From positions 1-5,464 of the forward strand of contig NZ_CALHIK010000141.1 of the NCBI RefSeq assembly GCF_938030785.1: a stretch of DNA of 5,464 nucleotides, in the 5' to 3' direction. The DNA is from an uncultured Campylobacter sp. GTDB lineage: Bacteria > Campylobacterota > Campylobacteria > Campylobacterales > Campylobacteraceae. The notes beneath the pieces are model-generated. The model searched no databases, had not been told where the DNA came from, and was given only the letters and a program-made list of their open reading frames with translations. The position numbers and the translations under genes are program-made. Below, one piece after another: positions 1 through 5,367 of the stretch (position 1 is the stretch's first letter; the number at the start of each line of letters is the position of its first letter).

Positions 1-252
1 GCTAGCGGCGATCAGTTCGTAAGCGGTGAGGAGCGCAAGAGCTGGATCGAGCGGACGTTTGACGCGAGCGCGGTCGAGATGGAGGGAGCGAGCGTAGCGC
101 AGGTGTGCGACGCGCTGGGCGTGCCGTTTTGCGTGCTGCGCGCGATAAGCGACGAGGCGGGACACAAAGCCGAGTTTGACTTTGACGAGTTTATGATAAA
201 AAGCGCGCAAACGAGCGCAAATTTCGTCCTAAAAATGATCGAAAGGTTATGA
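1..252 (+). CDS. mtnN: 5'-methylthioadenosine/S-adenosylhomocysteine nucleosidase, C-terminal part (gene runs off the left edge)
   Basis: The last 83 residues of an MTA/SAH nucleosidase are readable in frame 1 up to the TGA at 250-252; the N-terminal half lies outside the window. The fragment begins with the family's ASGDQF motif. VEMEGA follows at fragment residues 25-30, whose glutamate (28) binds the ribose, and RAISD at 47-51, whose aspartate (51) is the catalytic acid. The 23-residue spacing between these two matches the E. coli enzyme (Glu174, Asp197). The enzyme cleaves adenine from methylthioadenosine and S-adenosylhomocysteine in the cytosol. In Campylobacter and Helicobacter the same protein is known also to cleave 6-amino-6-deoxyfutalosine in menaquinone synthesis (then called MqnB). 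Its stop overlaps the next gene's start, so the two are probably co-transcribed and translationally coupled. Family identity is very secure; which substrate matters most here is inference. Confidence 0.95.
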   Translation, partial: ASGDQFVSGEERKSWIERTFDASAVEMEGASVAQVCDALGVPFCVLRAISDEAGHKAEFDFDEFMIKSAQTSANFVLKMIERL

Positions 253-998
253 TAAACCTCTCCAAAAAACTACTTCGCCGCGTCGGACAAACCAACGCCA
301 AATACAAGATGTTCGAGCGCGGCGATAAAATTTTACTAGCCCTTAGCGGCGGCAAAGACAGCATGAGCTTGGCGCACGTGCTAAAGCACTTCCAAAGCGT
401 AAGCCCGCTTAGCTGGGAGTTTCGAGCCGTTACCGTTACTTACGGTATCGGAGAGGACCTGCGCGAGATAAGCTCGCATTTTAAAGAGCACGAGATCCCC
501 TACGAGATAATTGATACTAAAATTTTTGAATTCGGCAAGGAAAAGATCCGCGCGAACACCACGTTTTGCAGCTTTTGCTCGCGTATGAGGCGCGGATACA
601 TCTACTCCTACGCGCTCGAGCACGGCTTTAATAAGATCGCCATCGCCCACCACCTCGACGACGCCGCGGAGAGCTTTTTTATGAATTTCACCTTTAACGG
701 CGCGCTTCGCACCCTCGCTCCGCGCTACGTCGCCGAAAACGGGCTTGTGATCATCCGCCCGTTCATTCTCACGCGCGAGCGCCAAATCGCCGCCTGTGCT
801 AGAGATAACGAGCTTCCGATTATGCGCGAGGAGGAGGTCTGCCCCGCGAGGCAATACGGCGGCAAGGAACCCACCGCGCGCGCCGCTACGAAGGAGCTTT
901 TAGCGCAGTACGAAAAGGCCCATCCGAGATTTTTCATCAGCCTGCAAGCCGCCTTCGAAAATATCCACGAAGAGACCTTTTTCGAGCCTAAATTTTAA
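249..998 (+). CDS. ttcA: PP-loop ATPase of the TtcA family, probable tRNA 2-thiocytidine(32) synthetase
   Basis: This 249-residue protein has the ATP pyrophosphatase (PP-loop) signature SGGKDS at residues 33-38. A CxxC pair lies at C107/C110 inside CSFCSRMRRG, which closely matches the TtcA motif. AHHLDD is at 133-138, an IIRP segment at 168-171, and a further cysteine at C198 sits where TtcA has its third iron-sulfur ligand. TtcA proteins adenylate C32 of some tRNAs and insert sulfur using a [4Fe-4S] cluster held by three cysteines; all three appear present. It is shorter than E. coli TtcA (roughly 310 residues), mainly at the ends. The start ATG at 249-251 overlaps the mtnN stop (ATGA), with a close AAAGG at 242-246. 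Other members of the TtcA/TtuA group modify other tRNA bases, so the exact target is not certain. Confidence 0.87.
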   Translation: MINLSKKLLRRVGQTNAKYKMFERGDKILLALSGGKDSMSLAHVLKHFQSVSPLSWEFRAVTVTYGIGEDLREISSHFKEHEIPYEIIDTKIFEFGKEKIRANTTFCSFCSRMRRGYIYSYALEHGFNKIAIAHHLDDAAESFFMNFTFNGALRTLAPRYVAENGLVIIRPFILTRERQIAACARDNELPIMREEEVCPARQYGGKEPTARAATKELLAQYEKAHPRFFISLQAAFENIHEETFFEPKF

Positions 999-1003
999 AA
1001 TTT
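990..1003. repeat. AT palindrome (AAATTTTAAAATTT) spanning the ttcA stop codon
   Basis: A perfect 14-base palindrome that contains the TAA stop of ttcA (996-998). The same 14-mer recurs exactly at 1485-1498, 1629-1642, 1698-1711, 1884-1897 and 5423-5436. No GC-rich hairpin terminator follows ttcA, so this element could mark the transcript end, but that is inference. Confidence 0.75.
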
Positions 1004-1004
1004 T

Positions 1005-1440
1005 AAGAGGTCTGCGCTCTCCCGCTCAGGTGAATTCAAAGCGCGCAGTTCTTGCGATAACATGAGTTTCGTACGCCTAGTTCGATTTTTTGGCTTGAAT
1101 AAGCCGACACACGCAGAGCGGTTATCTTCCCCTGTGCTCAAACGGGTCGCGAGCCGCAGCGCGAGCGGTTGGCTTACTGCGTTTAAATTGCGGCGCGGGC
1201 GATTGCGCTCCTGCGTCCGAAGCTGTGCATACGAGCTTAGGCTGCACGCTAGAGCGGTTACGCCCGCTGCGCCCGAGGGCTGCGAGTAGGGCGGGTTGCG
1301 CCGCCTGCATCTACTTTTGCGAAACAGCTGCGGCTGCTTTCGGCGCTGCACTTTCGTCTTGCTCGGATGTCGTCCGTACCAAGCGGAGCCTTACGAGCAA
1401 GCGTTATGGGCTCGCAAAGCTCGCGCGAGAGATAGTTGTA
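1005..1440. other. GC-rich stretch without a recognisable gene
   Basis: This stretch reaches 40 GC of 60 bases at 1141-1200. Reading frames are open for up to about 118 codons on either strand, but the translations are arginine-, serine- and alanine-rich, low in hydrophobic pattern, lack good ribosome binding sites and match no family I know. Such frames are expected by chance in GC-rich DNA, where stop codons are rare. I see no tRNA and no known riboswitch. Small hairpins occur, such as GGCTT-GAAT-AAGCC at 1092-1105 and GGCGG/CCGCC at 1290-1305, but neither is followed by a T tract. It may be decayed coding DNA or an untranslated region; the sequence does not decide. Confidence 0.5.
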
Positions 1441-1508
1441 GAAATTTCATCTCAAAAAAAATGCTTTAGAAATTTAATCCCGTAAAATTTTAAAATTTTA
1501 TCGAAGGC
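1431..1508 (+). repeat. Imperfect direct repeat, copy 1 (ends in the AT palindrome)
   Basis: It begins GATAGTTGTAGAA and ends with an 18-base perfect palindrome, TAAAATTTTAAAATTTTA (1483-1500), followed by TCGAAGGC. The copy at 1578-1652 has the same order of parts: GATAGTTTTAGAA, an A/T-rich middle, the palindrome, then ACGAAGCC. The ends match well and the middle is diverged. No coding role is visible. Confidence 0.65.
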
Positions 1509-1577
1509 TTTCTTTCGGGCTGCGGGTGCGGACTCGATTGCCGTGCGCCGTAAATTTAAACCACCCGCTCCGCTAAA

Positions 1578-1652
1578 GATAGTTTTAGAAGTTTATTCCG
1601 CAAAATATTTCAAAAATTTTACCTCGCAAAATTTTAAAATTTTAACGAAGCC
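1578..1652 (+). repeat. Imperfect direct repeat, copy 2
   Basis: Second copy of the unit at 1431-1508, offset by 147 bases at its left end. The palindrome core is at 1628-1643 and is followed by AACGAAGCC. Part of it (GAAGTTTATTCCGCAAAAT, from about 1588) is echoed again at about 1683 (GAAATTTATTCTACAAAAT), just before the next palindrome, so at least three degenerate copies seem to be present. Confidence 0.65.
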
Positions 1653-1670
1653 TAATTCAAAATTCCAGCG

Positions 1671-1770
1671 GAGCTAAATTTTGAAATTTATTCTACAAAA
1701 TTTTAAAATTTCAACGCAACCGAATTTTAAAATTTAACAAATCCGAATTCTGAAATTTTATCGTAGCCAA
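1671..1770 (+). repeat. Cluster of further degenerate AT-palindrome units
   Basis: The palindrome occurs at 1697-1711 and again, one base short at its left end, at 1723-1735. A weaker version lies at 1747-1759 (AATTCTGAAATTT). Two of them carry the tail seen in the other copies (TCAACGCAACC after 1709; TTATCGTAGCC ending at 1768). Composition is extreme: 11 GC of 60 bases in 1681-1740, only a few hundred bases from a stretch at 67% GC. Confidence 0.6.
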
Positions 1771-1988
1771 ATTCCCGCTCTCGTTTCATAAACGTTACCT
1801 TTTGAAATTTCGCCGCTCGCGCCCGCTTAAATTTAACGCCGCTTCAAAATTCCTCAAACCCTCCGCTGTCGCACGCGCAGATCAAATTTTAAAATTTCGC
1901 ACGCGCCGCGTACTTCTTAAATTTACACACTACGAAATTTTAACCGATTTTCGCTCCGAAATTTATGCCGCATTAATCGCCGCGGATA
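1771..1988. other. Gene-free leader region upstream of the aldehyde dehydrogenase
   Basis: The DNA alternates GC-rich patches with AAATTT and TTTAAA elements and includes one exact AT palindrome at 1884-1897. The only open frame (1802-1993, +) gives a basic, family-less translation without a ribosome binding site. I see no tRNA, riboswitch fold or attenuator. The repeated AAATTT elements could bend DNA or bind a regulator of the downstream gene, which is conjecture. Confidence 0.4.
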
Positions 1989-1994
1989 TATAAT
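1989..1994 (+). promoter_or_regulatory. Probable sigma-70-type -10 box (TATAAT) of the aldehyde dehydrogenase gene
   Basis: A perfect TATAAT lies within TATATAAT, 31 bases before the start codon. The expected -35 area (about 1966-1971, TGCCGC) has no TTGACA-like sequence, which is normal for Campylobacter vegetative promoters. AT-rich T stretches lie upstream (1937-1964). Transcription would start near 2001, giving a short leader of about 25 bases. Confidence 0.6.
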
Positions 1995-2014
1995 AGCGAA
2001 TGTCATATTTCACA

Positions 2015-2020
2015 AAGGAG
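2015..2020 (+). promoter_or_regulatory. Shine-Dalgarno sequence AAGGAG
   Basis: AAGGAG lies 5 bases before the ATG at 2026. It is a near-ideal ribosome binding site and fixes the start of the aldehyde dehydrogenase. Confidence 0.85.
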
Positions 2021-2025
2021 TAAGC

Positions 2026-3492
2026 ATGGCTACAATCCAACCAAGCTATAAGCTTTTCATCGACGGCGAGTTTGTGGGTGCCGAAGGCGGCGCGAGCCTA
2101 GACGTTTTTAATCCCGCTACCGGCGAGAAAATTTCAAAGATCGCAGATGCTAGCAAGGCGGACGTCGATAGAGCGGTTGCCGCGGCTCGCAAGGCGTTTG
2201 AGAGCTTCCGTCGCACTAGCGTTTATGAGCGCAGCGCGCTGCTAAATAAGATCGCCGACGTCCTAGAGCAAAACGCCGAGTTCATCGCCACCGTAGAGAC
2301 TATCGACAACGGCAAGCCGATCCGCGAGACGCGCGCGGTCGACGTAGCGTGGTCGATCGAGCATTTCCGCTATTTTGCTGGCGTGATCTTGGGCGAGGAG
2401 GGCAGCGCGAATATGCTAAAAGAGCGCTATCTATCCGTCGTTTTGCGTGAGCCGATCGGCGTAGTAGGACAGATCGTGCCGTGGAATTTCCCGTTTTTGA
2501 TGGGCGCGTGGAAGCTCGCTCCGCTGATTGCTGCGGGCGATACGTGCGTATTTAAGCCAAGCTCCGAAACCAGCCTTAGCATTTTGGAGTTCATCCGCCT
2601 AATCGCGCCGCTGCTTCCAAAGGGCGTCATCAACGTCGTAACCGGCAAGGGAAGCAAGGCAGGCGAGTTCGTCCGCACTCACAAAGGGCTTGATAAGCTC
2701 GCATTTACGGGCTCGACCGAGGTCGGCAGAGGCATCGCGTTAGCCGCGGCGCAAAAGATCATCCCCGCTACGCTTGAGCTTGGCGGCAAGAGCGCAAATA
2801 TTATCTTTGACGATTGCGACTTCGACGTTGCGATCGACGGCGTGCAGCTGGGAATCCTTTTCAACCAAGGACAAGTTTGCTGCGCGGGAAGTAGGATCTT
2901 CGTGCAGGAGGGCATCTACGATAAATTCGTACCTGCGCTCGTGGAGAAATTTAAGCGCATCAAAGTAGGCGATCCGCTCGATCCGAACACCCAGATGGGA
3001 TGCCAGATCAACAAAAAGCAAGCCGATAAAATTTTAGAGTACGTAAAAATCGGCGTAGAGGAGGGCGCTAAGATCGCCGTAGGCGGCAAGCGACATAGCG
3101 CGGGAGAGGCTTTTGTCGAACCTACGCTACTCGTGGACGTGCGCAACGACATGCGCGTGGCGCAGGAGGAGATCTTCGGTCCTGTGGGTGTCGTGATTAA
3201 ATTTAAAGATCAAGACGAGCTCGTCCGCATGGCAAACGACAGCCTCTACGGACTAGGCGGCGCCGTATTTACGCGCGACATCGCAAAGGCGCTCACGGTC
3301 GCACGCCTGCTTGAGACGGGTCGCGTGTGGGTCAATACCTACAACCAGATCCATGCGGGCGCGCCGTTTGGCGGCTACAAAGAATCGGGCATCGGTCGCG
3401 AAACGCACAAGATGATCCTGGATCACTACACCCAGACCAAAAACATCTACATCGACACGATCTCTAAACCGAGCGGCTTTTACGAGCAGTAA
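2026..3492 (+). CDS. NAD(P)-dependent aldehyde dehydrogenase (ALDH superfamily)
   Basis: This complete 488-residue cytosolic enzyme oxidises an aldehyde to the carboxylic acid. The cofactor-binding part shows VPWNFP at 151-156 (N154, oxyanion), KPS at 177-179 (K177) and FTGSTEVG at 227-234. ELGGKS at 251-256 supplies the general base E251. FNQGQVCCAGSR at 279-290 carries the nucleophile C285; the 34-residue spacing from E251 equals that of human ALDH2 (Glu268, Cys302). EEIFGPV at 381-387 is the cofactor-ribose site, and PFGGYKESG (447-455) is near the end. Length is typical and no key residue is missing. C286 beside the nucleophile is common in the family. The substrate cannot be read from the sequence; acetaldehyde or other short aliphatic aldehydes are plausible. 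It stands alone, with its own promoter and terminator, and gene-free DNA upstream. Confidence 0.95.
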   Translation: MATIQPSYKLFIDGEFVGAEGGASLDVFNPATGEKISKIADASKADVDRAVAAARKAFESFRRTSVYERSALLNKIADVLEQNAEFIATVETIDNGKPIRETRAVDVAWSIEHFRYFAGVILGEEGSANMLKERYLSVVLREPIGVVGQIVPWNFPFLMGAWKLAPLIAAGDTCVFKPSSETSLSILEFIRLIAPLLPKGVINVVTGKGSKAGEFVRTHKGLDKLAFTGSTEVGRGIALAAAQKIIPATLELGGKSANIIFDDCDFDVAIDGVQLGILFNQGQVCCAGSRIFVQEGIYDKFVPALVEKFKRIKVGDPLDPNTQMGCQINKKQADKILEYVKIGVEEGAKIAVGGKRHSAGEAFVEPTLLVDVRNDMRVAQEEIFGPVGVVIKFKDQDELVRMANDSLYGLGGAVFTRDIAKALTVARLLETGRVWVNTYNQIHAGAPFGGYKESGIGRETHKMILDHYTQTKNIYIDTISKPSGFYEQ

Positions 3493-3519
3493 GGGCTTAG
3501 CGCGGTACCTCGGGCTACG

Positions 3520-3549
3520 TTTCGGGCGGTTTGCGCCGCCCGAAATTTT
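3520..3549 (+). terminator. Rho-independent terminator after the aldehyde dehydrogenase gene
   Basis: A 10-base-pair stem, TTTCGGGCGG (3520-3529) with CCGCCCGAAA (3536-3545), closes a 6-base loop and is followed by TTTT (3546-3549). It lies 27 bases after the TAA. The T tract overlaps the stop codon of the convergent lipoprotein gene (3548-3550). Read on the minus strand, the hairpin is not followed by a T run, so it is a good terminator only for the plus strand. Confidence 0.88.
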
Positions 3550-3931
3550 ATTCTGCTTGACTCGATTGAGTATTTAATTTTAAGATTAATATAGGCTCAT
3601 CATTTGGCAGTAAATTTTTATTTGCCAACCTTATGCCTTTATAAACATTTATCGTGATTTTAACATTTGGTATGTCGGTAACTTTTGAAAAATTATTTAA
3701 GAGCAACTTTATATCATCATCTCTAGTGCCATAAATGTTTACTATGCTCTCATATCTATCGGTAATTTTTCCACAAGACCAAGAACCGCCTAGATGATTT
3801 AAATCTCTTATTCCTTCAAATATTATTTCTTCTGCTTTGTCGTTATACTGATTCCGACATTCCCTACCGTCGCAGCCGAATAATATAAATGCGGCGACTA
3901 TCAAAAAGAAACACTTTGTAAATTTCAGCAT
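3548..3931 (-). CDS. Small putative lipoprotein, paralogue of its upstream neighbour (copy B')
   Basis: This 127-residue protein has a lipoprotein signal peptide: basic N-terminus (K3, K6), hydrophobic core 8-18, lipobox LFGC at 17-20, then Asp at +2. In E. coli Asp at +2 keeps lipoproteins in the inner membrane; whether that rule holds here is unknown. The mature part, about 108 residues, shares with the upstream lipoprotein the patterns CDGxECxNxYNxKA, WxCG, YGxxxDD and IPNVKITI. Cysteines C25 and C53 are conserved in both, so a disulfide in the periplasm is likely. AAGGA lies 7 bases before the ATG and overlaps the neighbour's TAA, so the gene is the last of a tightly packed operon and probably translationally coupled. 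I do not recognise the family. Composition is AT-rich (18 GC of 60 bases in 3601-3660), unlike the adjacent dehydrogenase gene. Confidence 0.8.
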   Translation of the reverse strand: MLKFTKCFFLIVAAFILFGCDGRECRNQYNDKAEEIIFEGIRDLNHLGGSWSCGKITDRYESIVNIYGTRDDDIKLLLNNFSKVTDIPNVKITINVYKGIRLANKNLLPNDEPILILKLNTQSSQAE

Positions 3932-3941
3932 TTCATTTTCC

Positions 3942-4355
3942 TTAATTTGATTTTGTGTCTAATTTTACGGTTAATATATTCTTGCTAAATGGTGGCGGAG
4001 TTTTGCTGCCCCATTTCCAATATCTTTCATAAACCGATATAGTGATTTTGACGTTTGGAATTTGTACCGCTTCTGCTACATTCTTTAATAAAGTCTCTAA
4101 ATCATCGTTGCTAGGTCCGTAAAAATTTATGAAGTATTCATAGTTGTCAATAGACCCGCACGTCCAATCCCTATTTTCTTTATCCTTTAAATTATCAGTT
4201 ATAATAGAAAACGCCTTATTATTGTATTCGTTGTGGCATTCATTACCGTCGCAGCCGAATAGAACAATCGCAAAAAATATTGCAACAAGAAATTTCATGG
4301 CGAAATTAAAAAATCCGCCTGTTTTTATAGTTTGATAACTACGATAGCAACCCAT
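3942..4355 (-). CDS. Small putative lipoprotein (copy B)
   Basis: The frame from 4355 gives 137 residues, with lipobox LFGC at 32-35 and Asp at +2. GAGGAG (4361-4366) lies 5 bases before this ATG and supports it. An internal ATG at 4296-4298 (residue 20) gives a more usual signal peptide, MKFLVAIFFAIVLFGC, that lines up with the start of the downstream paralogue, but it lacks a good ribosome binding site; either start gives the same mature lipoprotein. The mature part has a cysteine pair (C40, C66), the motifs WTCG and YGPSNDD, then IPNVKITI at 99-106 and a C-terminal segment KNILTVKLDT. These match the downstream copy; the segment between CxxxYN and WxCG and the stretch after VY are the variable parts. 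Probably periplasmic and membrane-anchored. Function unknown. Confidence 0.8.
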   Translation of the reverse strand: MGCYRSYQTIKTGGFFNFAMKFLVAIFFAIVLFGCDGNECHNEYNNKAFSIITDNLKDKENRDWTCGSIDNYEYFINFYGPSNDDLETLLKNVAEAVQIPNVKITISVYERYWKWGSKTPPPFSKNILTVKLDTKSN

Positions 4356-4442
4356 TTTCGCTCCTCAGATAAAATCCCTATATTCAATATTTTTATCACT
4401 CATTAAAATTTTTAATTTTTCAAAATCCTCTTTTGTTATATA
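4353..4442 (-). repeat. Near-identical 90-base repeat, downstream copy
   Basis: It covers the end of membrane-protein gene A2, the 9-base gap with its ribosome binding site, and the ATG of the lipoprotein gene. It matches 4833-4922 in 88 of 90 positions; the differences I see are at 4386 (a versus g) and 4428 (c versus t). The offset of 480 bases equals the gene period, so this is the edge of a tandem duplication. Confidence 0.88.
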
Positions 4443-4835
4443 GCTTAAAGGCAAAATAATCGAGCTTAGATTAAATACGATATTTGCCAAATTAAATTTT
4501 AGTTTTAGGCAAAGTGTTTCGCCTCCAGGCAGATACGCAAATGTAGCAATATATTTAATCTCATCATATTTTAGAATTCTTTGCCAAAAGATATATCTTA
4601 CTATCACTTTATCTTCGTAGCACGCAATAAATTTAAAGCAATTCGGAATAACCGTCGTATAAAAAAGACCGATTAGCGTTATCCAGCCTACGATAGGAGC
4701 ATAAGGCTTGTTAAGCATTATAAAAACAATGGCGAGATAAAATTGTAAAATTTTAACTACCGAATAAAAAGGTCCGTAAAAACGCCTCACCCTTTTTACG
4801 ATTAGCAGCGGCTCGTCCGGTTTCGTATCGCTCAT
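4365..4835 (-). CDS. Two-helix membrane protein with probable PH-like domain (copy A2)
   Basis: This 156-residue protein has a polar N-terminus with basic residues K14-R18 and two hydrophobic segments (about 24-41 and 46-64) joined by the short turn NKPYAP, so a membrane hairpin with both ends in the cytosol is likely. The remainder (about 66-150) alternates short beta-like stretches (FKFIACYEDKVIVRYIFWQR) with DEIKY at 91-95, and ends in a charged helix, EDFEKLKILM. This order resembles bacterial PH-like (bPH) domains behind a membrane hairpin; that match is by eye only. By my count 108 of 156 residues are identical to the upstream copy. Its stop TGA (4365-4367) overlaps the GAGGAG of the lipoprotein gene. 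Function unknown; a regulatory or scaffolding role at the inner membrane is possible. AT-rich (15 GC of 60 bases in 4441-4500). Confidence 0.82.
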   Translation of the reverse strand: MSDTKPDEPLLIVKRVRRFYGPFYSVVKILQFYLAIVFIMLNKPYAPIVGWITLIGLFYTTVIPNCFKFIACYEDKVIVRYIFWQRILKYDEIKYIATFAYLPGGETLCLKLKFNLANIVFNLSSIILPLSYITKEDFEKLKILMSDKNIEYRDFI

Positions 4836-4922
4836 TTTCGCTCCTCAGATAAAATCCCTATATTCGATATTTTTATCACTCATTAAAATTTTTAATTTTT
4901 CAAAATCTTCTTTTGTTATATA
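4833..4922 (-). repeat. Near-identical 90-base repeat, upstream copy
   Basis: It covers the end of gene A1, the 9-base gap and the ATG of A2. The identical ribosome binding site GAGGAG (4841-4846) is used before A2, whereas A1 has a different one (AAGGAG). A2 therefore took over the leader that originally preceded the lipoprotein gene. Confidence 0.88.
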
Positions 4923-5315
4923 ATCCATCGGTATAACTATCGAGCAAATATTTAGTACCAAATTTTTAAAGCTAAATTTGAGTTTAATAAAAAATTTATT
5001 GTGCCCTAAAAAATATGTAAATATCCAAAAATACTTGATTTCATCAAATGGAATATCTCTTTGCCAGAAAAAATATTTCACGACCATACGATCATTGTAA
5101 CATGCAATAAATTTAAAGCAATTCGGAATAATCTCCGCGTAAAAAAGCCCGATTAGCATTACCCAGCCTACGATAGGCGCATAAGGCTTGTCAAGCATTA
5201 TAAAAATAACGGCTATGCAAAATTGCAAAATTTTAACTATCGTATAAAAAGGTCCGTAAAAACGCCTCGCCCTTTTTATGATTAGCAGCGGCTCGCTCGG
5301 TTTCGTATCGCTCAT
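4845..5315 (-). CDS. Two-helix membrane protein with probable PH-like domain (copy A1, first gene of the operon)
   Basis: Same length (156 residues) and plan as the next gene: MSDTKP start, basic patch K14-R18, membrane segments at about 24-41 and 46-64, then a PH-like beta-rich part with CYNDRMVVKYFFWQR, DEIKY at 91-95, and a C-terminal helix. Identity with copy A2 is uneven by my count: 55/70 at the N-terminus, 28/60 in the middle (71-130) and 25/26 at the end. The start ATG at 5313-5315 has AAGGAG (5321-5326) 5 bases upstream. Its stop is 9 bases from the next start and overlaps that gene's ribosome binding site. It is the first gene behind the likely promoter at 5365-5370. I do not recognise a named family and give no function beyond an inner-membrane protein with a cytosolic domain. 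Confidence 0.82.
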   Translation of the reverse strand: MSDTKPSEPLLIIKRARRFYGPFYTIVKILQFCIAVIFIMLDKPYAPIVGWVMLIGLFYAEIIPNCFKFIACYNDRMVVKYFFWQRDIPFDEIKYFWIFTYFLGHNKFFIKLKFSFKNLVLNICSIVIPMDYITKEDFEKLKILMSDKNIEYRDFI

Positions 5316-5320
5316 TTTAT

Positions 5321-5326
5321 CTCCTT
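5321..5326 (-). promoter_or_regulatory. Shine-Dalgarno sequence AAGGAG of the first operon gene
   Basis: Read on the minus strand, AAGGAG is followed by ATAAA and the ATG. It is a strong site and supports the start at 5315. Confidence 0.8.
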
Positions 5327-5351
5327 GCTTGCGTGTCGCATTACGGCTTTA

Positions 5352-5367
5352 AATTTAGCGCTAAATT
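5352..5367. promoter_or_regulatory. 16-base perfect palindrome, possible operator
   Basis: AATTTAGCGCTAAATT is a perfect dyad. It overlaps the -10 candidate (5365-5370) and covers the expected transcription start of the minus-strand operon, where a bound repressor would block initiation. AAATTT-type elements are common in this genome, so it may also be incidental. Confidence 0.4.

Noticed and set aside
381..937. Minus-strand frames inside ttcA, and several minus- and plus-strand frames inside the dehydrogenase gene.
   Set aside because: These are shadows of well-supported genes with clear conserved motifs on the other frame.
1086..1105. GGCTT-GAAT-AAGCC hairpin next to a T run, considered as a terminator.
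   Set aside because: The T run precedes the stem on the plus strand and becomes an A run after it on the minus strand, so neither direction has the hairpin-then-T order.
995..1351. Open frames in the GC-rich spacer on both strands (minus 995-1351 and 1122-1310; plus 1062-1289 and 1225-1485).
   Set aside because: Overlapping frames on both strands, compositionally odd translations rich in Arg, Ser and Ala, no good ribosome binding site and no recognisable family. Expected by chance in GC-rich DNA.
1453..1460. Run of eight A residues, considered as a phase-variable tract.
   Set aside because: It lies in non-coding AT-rich DNA; Campylobacter phase variation usually uses G/C tracts within or just before genes.
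1431..1900. Spaced repeats considered as a CRISPR array.
   Set aside because: Repeats are A/T-rich, unequal in length and spacing and degenerate, spacers are not of uniform size, and no cas gene is present.
1802..1993. Open frame of 63 codons upstream of the aldehyde dehydrogenase.
   Set aside because: No ribosome binding site, it runs through repeat-like AAATTT elements, and its translation looks random and basic. It also ends inside the likely -10 box of the next gene.
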